Program-made: the position numbers and the translations under genes
NCBI GenBank assembly: GCA_002354035.1
Contig: DEKU01000018.1
Location: 1-12,541 of the forward strand
DNA: 12,541 nt
Source: Bacteroidales bacterium UBA2714
GTDB taxonomy: Bacteria; Bacteroidota; Bacteroidia; Bacteroidales; P3
Direction: 5' to 3'
The notes under the pieces: generated by a model
The model's database searches: none
What the model saw: the letters and a program-made list of their open reading frames with translations, nothing else
Told to the model about the DNA's origin: nothing
In this document: one piece after another, positions 7,196-12,541 of the stretch
Layout of the letters: each line of letters starts with the position of its first letter
Numbering within the stretch: the stretch's first letter is position 1

Positions 7196-7229
7196 AACCG
7201 CCATTAATTTAATGGCGGTTGCAAAGATA
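7196..7229 (-). promoter_or_regulatory. -7 box with an adjoining perfect dyad before the DUF234 ATPase
   Basis: TATCTTTG (7229-7222, minus strand) is a full -7 box; no clear TTTG is seen at the -33 distance. Immediately downstream lie AACCGCCATTAA (7196-7207) and TTAATGGCGGTT (7209-7220), perfect inverted arms around a single base. The expected transcription start falls inside this dyad, so it could be an operator blocking initiation or a hairpin at the 5' end of the mRNA. ATTAATTTAA also occurs twice (7188-7197, 7203-7212). The ATG is 18 nt from the dyad. Confidence 0.6.
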
Positions 7230-7267
7230 GCAATTATTTTTGATATAACGACTTTTCCATCTTTTTC

Positions 7268-8275
7268 TTAATGATAAAGGCCGTGCATCTGGGTGGCAAT
7301 TGCGGCTATCTGCTGGCGGAGGTGCTGGGGTTGCAACACTTCGATGTCGGCTCCGAAGGAGAGCAGTTCGGCCACCAGCTCGCGGTTTACCAGCATGGGA
7401 AAAGTGATGGTGTGGCTTTGGTCATCGTAGTCGACGATGCGCTGATTCTCGCTGAAAGGCTTGGTCTCGACATAGGGGTAACGCTGGTTCGACACCCGCA
7501 GGATTATCTGCTCGACAGCCATGTCGCTGTTGCGGCTCACGCCAATCATGTCGTCGAAGAAGGTGCTGAAATCAACCTCCGGCGGACGGTAGGCGTGCCG
7601 CCACTGGCGGATGCTGTATATGCGGTCGAGGGCAAGGTTCTGTATGCCATCGCGTCCTTCAACTGCGGCAAAAAGAAACCAGCGGCTGTTGAACTGCTTG
7701 AGATAGTAAGGGTGAGTTTTCAAGTCCTCTGGGTCGGGTTGTTGATATGGTTTGTAACGAACAATGACGGGATGGCGGTTCGTGATGCTTTCCAGCAGGG
7801 TTGCGAAATGGGCGTTGCCGGCAAAGGCCTCGTTGTTTTCGAAACTGACGTAGGGGTCGGCACTCTCCAAAGGGCGATTGTCGGCGATGGCTTGCAGGGT
7901 GGTGAGCATCCATTGCCACTGGGGGTTCTGCTCGTCGGGGTCGCTATAGCGTCCGCGCAGCACTTCGATGGTCCTTGTCAGTGCGTCGCGGTCGGGGGCT
8001 GTCAGCTTCAACAATTCGAGATTATAGGAGGTGTCGGCATAGCGATAGATGTTTTGCTCTTTCAGGTCGGGGTCGAATTCCACGTTGTAAGGTTCGGCCT
8101 GAAGGGTTTGCAGGTCGAGTTGCACTGTTCGTTTGGACACCTCGCGAAGGTCGTAGCGCCGCAGCTCGCGGTTGCAGCTGTCCACCAAGTCGCCGATATG
8201 GTAGTGGCGAGAGGTGTCTTGAAAGCAGGTGTTGAGCACCTGGTAGCGCAGCATTTTGTTTCGGTCGACGGGCAT
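7268..8275 (-). CDS. WYL-domain transcriptional regulator
   Basis: This is a 335-residue protein starting MPVDRNKMLRYQVLN. The N-terminal part looks like a winged helix (YDLREVSKRTVQLDLQTLQ, about 45-63). The WYL domain follows with YYLKQFNSRWFLFAAV and LALDRIYSI, roughly residues 155-225. The C-terminal WCX-like extension ends in LRQQIAAIATQMHGLYH. WYL proteins bind DNA and sense a ligand, often nucleotides or nucleic acid, and many govern defence genes. The frame is open upstream to 8425, but that extension is low-complexity reading of the neighbouring gene's end, so I start at the ATG at 8275. It is a candidate regulator of the ATPase gene just downstream; that link is inference. Confidence 0.88.
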   Translation of the reverse strand: MPVDRNKMLRYQVLNTCFQDTSRHYHIGDLVDSCNRELRRYDLREVSKRTVQLDLQTLQAEPYNVEFDPDLKEQNIYRYADTSYNLELLKLTAPDRDALTRTIEVLRGRYSDPDEQNPQWQWMLTTLQAIADNRPLESADPYVSFENNEAFAGNAHFATLLESITNRHPVIVRYKPYQQPDPEDLKTHPYYLKQFNSRWFLFAAVEGRDGIQNLALDRIYSIRQWRHAYRPPEVDFSTFFDDMIGVSRNSDMAVEQIILRVSNQRYPYVETKPFSENQRIVDYDDQSHTITFPMLVNRELVAELLSFGADIEVLQPQHLRQQIAAIATQMHGLYH

Positions 8276-8334
8276 GTTTTTGAATGTGCTAATGCTTGAA
8301 TGTTGATGTGTTAGCGTCTTCTGGTGTTTTGGGA

Positions 8335-8847
8335 TTAGGGTTGGGCTGGTTCTTGTTCTTTCAGGCTGGCGACAGCGTCCTCCCAGGCAACGAGCAGGTG
8401 AACCTCTTCCAGTTTGGCGGGCCATAGGCAGAGGTCTTCTGTCAGGGTGTCGGTGCCTTTCACATACTGGGTCTGGCCGGAGTGGTTTTTGTTTACGATA
8501 ATCCTTTGGGCTTTGGTTTTGAAAAGCCAGGACGAATCATGCTTGTCGCTCATCCCGATGGGCATCGCGGCCACACCTTTGGCAAGACGGAGGGCCATCG
8601 GGCGGCTGAAGTGGTAGAAAGAGTCGACGCTGGCAGTGTCGACCTTGATGCACAGTACCGTAGAACTGTTGTAATTAGCCGAGGAAATCAAGTCGCCTTC
8701 GAAATAGACGTTTTGGGCTATTGTATCGGTTATTTGCTGGGCCACGAGTTCTTCGTGCCGGTCATGCTTTGCCATGAGCAGGACGAGCAGGCAGGGTACT
8801 GCCACTATCGCTATTACGGCGATGATGGCCCGGGTCTTATTCCTCAA
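8335..8847 (-). CDS. Membrane-anchored hypothetical protein, TTG start
   Basis: This protein has 170 residues. Residues about 7-25 (AIIAVIAIVAVPCLLVLLM) form one membrane segment after a short basic N-terminus, leaving an outer domain of about 145 residues with no motif I recognise. The frame is open up to 9159, but the upstream part is proline/threonine-rich shadow of the overlapping gene. The TTG at 8847 is chosen because AAGGAGGT stands 5 nt before it and because the first ATG (MAKHDRHEE) would remove most of the membrane segment. It overlaps the end of the YDxxG-repeat gene by 3 codons, which suggests coupled translation. The function is unknown. Confidence 0.7.
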   Translation of the reverse strand: MRNKTRAIIAVIAIVAVPCLLVLLMAKHDRHEELVAQQITDTIAQNVYFEGDLISSANYNSSTVLCIKVDTASVDSFYHFSRPMALRLAKGVAAMPIGMSDKHDSSWLFKTKAQRIIVNKNHSGQTQYVKGTDTLTEDLCLWPAKLEEVHLLVAWEDAVASLKEQEPAQP

Positions 8848-9292
8848 AGGGGACCTCCTTCCCGTTGAGGCGGATGCCCACAAGACGGTAGGAGCCATCC
8901 GGGCGGCGCGTGTAGCGGTAGCGGTAGGTGTTGTCGGAGGGGGTACCCTCCTCGTCGTAGGTGGTCTGGACGCAGCGGGTGCGGTTGCCGTGGCAGTCGT
9001 AGCGGTTCTGCTCGGTGTAGAGAATGTATTCGTCGGCGGAGTAGATTTCTTTGCGGAGGGGGTGACCGTGGCGGTCATAGCTCTGGAGGGTGCGGGTCTC
9101 GACAATGCCGAGGCTGTCGTAGGTGTAGGTGATGAGTACGGCCAGATGGTCGTCAGCATCCACTACGCGGTGTGAGGAGCTTACGATGCGCCCGTCCTCA
9201 TCACGGTTTACGACTATTTCCTGAGCAGATAGAACAGGAGCCCAAAGCATACAGCAGAGAGCAAGAAGGGCTAAGAAACGTTTCGAACACAT
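8837..9292 (-). CDS. Secreted YDxxG-repeat protein (151 residues)
   Basis: An N-terminal signal peptide, FLALLALCCMLWAPVLSA, with likely cleavage before QE at residue 24, indicates export. The mature part carries four YDxxG motifs: YDSLG (58-62), YDRHG (72-76), YDCHG (98-102) and YDEEG (112-116), in short beta-strand repeats like those of RHS/YD-repeat proteins, though much shorter. It begins 9 nt after the ettA stop and overlaps the membrane protein downstream, so the two small genes are probably partners in the cell envelope. No enzyme motif is seen. Specific function unknown. Confidence 0.8.
   Translation of the reverse strand: MCSKRFLALLALCCMLWAPVLSAQEIVVNRDEDGRIVSSSHRVVDADDHLAVLITYTYDSLGIVETRTLQSYDRHGHPLRKEIYSADEYILYTEQNRYDCHGNRTRCVQTTYDEEGTPSDNTYRYRYTRRPDGSYRLVGIRLNGKEVPFEE
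8853..8860 (-). promoter_or_regulatory. Strong Shine-Dalgarno site deciding a TTG start
   Basis: AAGGAGGT, complementary to the 16S rRNA 3' end, stands 5 nt before the TTG at 8847. It lies within codons K-E-V of the upstream gene. Such sites are uncommon in Bacteroidetes, so it is good support for the non-ATG start. Confidence 0.65.
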
Positions 9293-9301
9293 GGCTGACA
9301 G

Positions 9302-10972
9302 TTATTTCATCAGCTTCTTGTAGCGCAGGCGGTGTGGGGTGTCGTCGCCAAGGCGTTTGCGACGGTTCTCCTCATATTCGCTGTAGCTGCCTTCGAAAAA
9401 GTAGACCTGCGAGTCACCTTCGAAGGCGAGGATGTGGGTACAGATGCGGTCGAGGAACCAGCGGTCGTGGCTGATGACCACGGCACACCCTGCAAAGTTT
9501 TCCAAGCCCTCCTCCAAGGCGCGCATGGTGTTGACGTCGATGTCGTTGGTGGGCTCGTCGAGGAGCAGCACATTGGCCTCGCTCTTCAATGTCAGGGCCA
9601 GATGCAGACGGTTGCGCTCGCCGCCGCTCAGCACGCCCGCCTTCTTGCTTTGGTCGGTGCCGGTGAAGTTGAAACGCGACAAGTAGGCGCGGGCGTTCAC
9701 CAGGCGGCCACCCATCGGGATGAGCTCGTTGCCTTCCGACACCACGTCGTAGACACTCTTTTCGGGGTCAATCTGCACATGCTGCTGGTCCACATAGCCA
9801 ATCTTCACGGTCTCGCCCACGGTGAAAGTGCCGGTGTCGGGCTTCTCCAAGCCCATAATAAGGCGGAACAGAGTGGTCTTGCCGCACCCGTTGGGGCCGA
9901 TGATGCCCACGATGCCGGCGGGTGGCAGACTGAAGGTGAGGTTCTCGTACAACAGTTTGTCGCCGTATGCCTTGCTTACGCCCTCTACTTCCAGCACCTT
10001 GTTGCCCAGTCGTGGCCCGTTGGGGATGAAGATTTCGAGGTTCTGCTCTTTCTCCTTCACGTCTTCGTTCATCATGCGGTCGTAGGCGGCCAGACGGGCT
10101 TTGCCCTTGGCGTGGCGGGCCTTGGGTGCCATGCGTACCCATTCCAGCTCGCGCTGTAGGGTCTTGCGGCGTTTGCTCTCTTGCTTCTCCTCCATGGCCA
10201 GCCGCTGGGTCTTCTGGTCCAGCCAGCTGCTGTAGTTGCCCTGCCAGGGGATGCCCTCGCCACGGTCCAGCTCCAGAATCCAGCCTGCAACGTTGTCGAG
10301 GAAATAGCGGTCGTGCGTGACGGCGATGACGGTGCCTTTATACTGGCGCAAATGTTGCTCCAGCCAGTCGATGCTCTCAGCGTCGAGATGGTTGGTAGGC
10401 TCGTCAAGCAACAGTATGTCGGGTTCTTGCAGCAGCAGACGGCACAGCGCCACACGGCGGCGTTCGCCGCCGCTGAGGTTCTTGACGGGAGTGTCCTCGT
10501 CGGGGCAGCGCAGGGCGTCCATGGCGCGTTCCAGCCGGCTGTCCAGATTCCAGGCGTCGTATTGCTCCAGCAGCTCGGTCAGCTCGCCCTGCCGTTGGCA
10601 CAACTTGTCGAAGTCGGCGTCAGGCTCGGCAAAGGCGTTGTTCACCTCCTCATATTCCTTCAGTGCATCCACCACGGGCTGCACAGCCTCCTGCACCACT
10701 TCCTTGACCGTCTTGCTGTCGTCCAGTTTGGGTTCCTGCTCCAGGTAGCCCACGCTGTAGCCGGGTGCGAAGACCACCTCGCCTTGGTAGTCCTTGTCCA
10801 CCCCGGCGATGATTTTCAGGAGGCTCGACTTTCCGGAGCCGTTGAGACCAATGATGCCGATTTTGGCACCGTAGAAGAAAGACAGGTAGATGTCCTTCAG
10901 TATCTGGCGGCTGGGCGGTATCAGCTTGCCCACGCCCACCATCGAGAATATGATTTTCTTGTCGTCTGCCAT
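9302..10972 (-). CDS. ettA: ABC-F ATPase EttA, energy-dependent translational throttle
   Basis: This protein has 556 residues, the length expected for EttA. It has two ABC domains and no membrane part. Domain 1 has Walker A GLNGSGKS (42-49), LSGGE (166-170) and LLLDEPTNHLD (187-197). The basic linker that reaches into the ribosome follows (about 260-305, ESKRRKTLQRELEWVR). Domain 2 has GPNGCGKT (359-366), LSGGE (448-452) and LLLDEPTNDID (469-479). EttA binds the ribosomal E site and couples early elongation to the ATP/ADP ratio. The N-terminus MADDKKIIFSMVGVGK matches the family well. It lies 69 nt after recJ and 9 nt before the secreted protein gene. Other ABC-F members are less likely given the length and ends. 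Confidence 0.93.
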   Translation of the reverse strand: MADDKKIIFSMVGVGKLIPPSRQILKDIYLSFFYGAKIGIIGLNGSGKSSLLKIIAGVDKDYQGEVVFAPGYSVGYLEQEPKLDDSKTVKEVVQEAVQPVVDALKEYEEVNNAFAEPDADFDKLCQRQGELTELLEQYDAWNLDSRLERAMDALRCPDEDTPVKNLSGGERRRVALCRLLLQEPDILLLDEPTNHLDAESIDWLEQHLRQYKGTVIAVTHDRYFLDNVAGWILELDRGEGIPWQGNYSSWLDQKTQRLAMEEKQESKRRKTLQRELEWVRMAPKARHAKGKARLAAYDRMMNEDVKEKEQNLEIFIPNGPRLGNKVLEVEGVSKAYGDKLLYENLTFSLPPAGIVGIIGPNGCGKTTLFRLIMGLEKPDTGTFTVGETVKIGYVDQQHVQIDPEKSVYDVVSEGNELIPMGGRLVNARAYLSRFNFTGTDQSKKAGVLSGGERNRLHLALTLKSEANVLLLDEPTNDIDVNTMRALEEGLENFAGCAVVISHDRWFLDRICTHILAFEGDSQVYFFEGSYSEYEENRRKRLGDDTPHRLRYKKLMK

Positions 10973-10987
10973 GATTGGATGTTTTTT

Positions 10988-11029
10988 GATGGGTTGTTAA
11001 GGGTTCTCAGTCTTTCGGTGGAACCCATC
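10988..11029 (-). other. Two alternative hairpins in the ettA leader
   Basis: On the minus strand GATGGGTT (11029-11022) can pair with AACCCATC (10995-10988), or GGGTTC (11026-11021) with GAACCC (11006-11001). The two share bases and exclude each other. Neither is followed by a U run, so neither is a simple terminator. They lie 16 nt before the ettA ATG. A regulatory role is only a possibility. Confidence 0.3.
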
Positions 11030-11041
11030 GGATTCATGTTT

Positions 11042-12541
11042 TTAGTCTTCGTCGAAGTGGAGATCTTTGACGTTGATTTGTATCTCGGTTTTGCCGTTCC
11101 AGTAGTTCTCTTCGAGGGTGTAGCAGATGGTGAAGGGGTGGCCTTTCTTTACGCGGGGATAGCAGTGGCCCAGCTGAAAACCGATGGCGGGAAATGTCTT
11201 GGACCTCGAAAGCAGGGAGATTACATTGAACTTGAGGTGATTGGTCCCCACCACACGAGGATAGCCCGTGTCCACAAGACTGTGCGACACAAACACTGGC
11301 ACATTGTTCTCAGGTCCGAAAGGCCCGAATTGCTTCAGGATGCGGAGGAATTTGGGAGTGATGTGCTTGCCGAAGTCTATCTCGGCGTCGATTTCAATCT
11401 CGGGTACCATGCTTTCCTTGGGCAGGGTTTGGTTCACCACCTCCTCGAACCGGAGGGTGAAGGCTTCGAGGTTTTCAGGTTTGACGGAGACCCCGGCGGC
11501 ACAGCGGTGCCCACCGAAATGTTCCAGAAGGTCGCTGCATTGTTCCAATGCCGCATGCACGTCGAACTCCTTGATGCTGCGAGCCGAACCGGTGAAGAGG
11601 TCGTCGGACCGTGTGAAGATAACAGTGGGCTTGTAGTAAGCCTCCACCAGCCGTGATGCCACAATGCCCACCACCCCTTTATGCCAGTTCTCGTCGAACA
11701 GGACTATACTTTTGCGGTTCCGCAGCACGGGGTTGCTTTCAATGCGACGCTTGGCCTCCTCGGTGGCCGAGCTGTCCAGGTCCTTGCGCTGCTTGTTGTA
11801 TTCGTTGATTTCCTCGGCCAGCAGATGGGCTTGGGCGGGGTTGTCGCTGAGGAGCAGGCGGACGGAGTCAAAAGCACTGCGAATGCGTCCGGCGGCGTTG
11901 ATGCGTGGACCAACCAAGAAGACAAGGTCAGTGATGTTTAGTTCCTTGCGGAAGTAGGACTTGTCTTCGGGATGGAGGCGCTGATCTTCGTCGGAGCGGC
12001 GTTCAATGTGGCCGTAGGTGAGTATGGCTTCGATGCCGGGACGGGGATGGGTGTTGATGACCTTGAGGCCAAAAGCTGCCAACACACGGTTCTCGCCCAT
12101 GATGGGCACGATGTCCGACGCGATGCTCACCGCCACCAAGTCGAGGTATTTGAGCATGCGGAGCTGTAGGGCATCGCGCTTCTCACGCTGTGCGTCGTCG
12201 AGCCGGTCGGGCGGATCGCACAGGCGCACCCCCATACGTTGCTCCTGATGGGCTTCGACAATCTTAAACCCTATGCCACAGCCCGAGAGCTCTTTGTAGG
12301 GGTAGGGGCAGTCCTCACGTTTGGGGTCGAGCACAGCCACAGCCGCGGGGATGTTGTCGCCGTCGGGCAGATGGTGGTCGCCGATGATGAAGTCGATGCC
12401 CAGCGAGCGGGCATACTCCACCTGCTCGATGGCCTTAATGCCGCAGTCGAGGGCTATGACCAACTTCACTCCCGTGTCGCGGGCAAAGTCGATGCCCTGA
12501 AACGAGATGCCGTATCCCTCGCTGTCGCGGTCGGGAATATA
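11042..12541 (-). CDS. recJ: Single-stranded-DNA 5'-3' exonuclease RecJ, N-terminus cut by window
   Basis: The frame is open to the right edge, giving 499 residues plus stop; roughly 70 N-terminal residues, with the first DxD metal motif, are outside. It begins YIPDRDSEGYGIS, then VKLVIALDCG, the DHH motif IIGDHHLPDG and later FGGHRCAAG, the DHHA1 motif. The C-terminal OB-like domain contains NVPVFVSHSL and LKFNVISL. RecJ degrades 5' single strands in RecF-pathway recombination, mismatch and base-excision repair. A GTG at 12469 is merely an internal valine, not the start. It is the first visible gene of the minus-strand series leading to ettA. Confidence 0.92.
   Translation of the reverse strand, partial: YIPDRDSEGYGISFQGIDFARDTGVKLVIALDCGIKAIEQVEYARSLGIDFIIGDHHLPDGDNIPAAVAVLDPKREDCPYPYKELSGCGIGFKIVEAHQEQRMGVRLCDPPDRLDDAQREKRDALQLRMLKYLDLVAVSIASDIVPIMGENRVLAAFGLKVINTHPRPGIEAILTYGHIERRSDEDQRLHPEDKSYFRKELNITDLVFLVGPRINAAGRIRSAFDSVRLLLSDNPAQAHLLAEEINEYNKQRKDLDSSATEEAKRRIESNPVLRNRKSIVLFDENWHKGVVGIVASRLVEAYYKPTVIFTRSDDLFTGSARSIKEFDVHAALEQCSDLLEHFGGHRCAAGVSVKPENLEAFTLRFEEVVNQTLPKESMVPEIEIDAEIDFGKHITPKFLRILKQFGPFGPENNVPVFVSHSLVDTGYPRVVGTNHLKFNVISLLSRSKTFPAIGFQLGHCYPRVKKGHPFTICYTLEENYWNGKTEIQINVKDLHFDED

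Noticed and set aside
7271..8299. Plus-strand open frame of 342 codons
   Set aside because: It is antisense to the WYL regulator, with no recognisable domain in its product.
8276..8425. 50-residue N-terminal extension of the WYL protein
   Set aside because: It overlaps the end of the membrane protein gene, has no domain character, and a family-like N-terminus begins at the ATG at 8275.
8848..9159. N-terminal extension of the membrane protein
   Set aside because: Its residues are almost all P, T, A, S and R and it is the shifted reading of the secreted YDxxG-repeat gene, which has a signal peptide and proper repeats.
10181..11656. Long plus-strand open frame of 491 codons
   Set aside because: It runs antisense across ettA and recJ, whose motifs are unambiguous; the frame is a by-product of high-GC codon use.

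Overview
The window looks like a stretch of a Bacteroidales chromosome (Bacteroidota; a Prevotella- or Muribaculaceae-like genome is plausible). The evidence is several upstream sequences that match the Bacteroidetes promoter (TTTG, about 20 nt, TAnnTTTG), the rarity of Shine-Dalgarno sites, and the kinds of protein present. Every gene I accept lies on the minus strand, so the text below runs from the right edge to the left.

Positions 12541 to 8335 hold ordinary chromosomal genes of higher GC. These are recJ (its 5' part is cut off by the window edge), ettA (an ABC-F translation factor), a secreted YDxxG-repeat protein and a small membrane-anchored protein. The last two overlap, and the second has a TTG start behind a strong ribosome-binding site. 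A WYL-domain regulator follows at 8275-7268. The 59-base gap between it and the membrane protein shows nothing notable.

Positions 7178 to 4362 hold two unrelated-looking members of the AAA ATPase plus nuclease-like-domain superfamily: an archaeal-ATPase/DUF234 type and an AAA_14/DUF4143 type. Each has its own Bacteroidetes promoter and its own unusual DNA element. The first has a perfect 12-bp-arm dyad just downstream of the -7 box. The second has five copies of TTCCTTATT spaced 32, 32, 33 and 32 bp apart, the promoter-proximal copy lying between the -33 and -7 boxes.

Positions 4212 to 1015 form a visibly AT-richer block that looks acquired. It holds a DUF3696-type RecF/OLD-like ATPase, a 323-residue partner of unknown family joined to it by an ATGA stop/start overlap, and a previously unlisted 57-codon basic ORF 7 nt further on. 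This is the best candidate for an uncharacterised (probably defence-type) system.

Positions about 1000 to 1 are the transposase end of an IS30-family insertion sequence that runs off the left edge. Its first 22 codons are in a different frame from the rest, with the switch at a run of six A. A perfect 9-bp hairpin overlaps the -33 box of its promoter. No tRNA, rRNA or CRISPR array was seen, and no gene-free stretch exceeds 300 bases.
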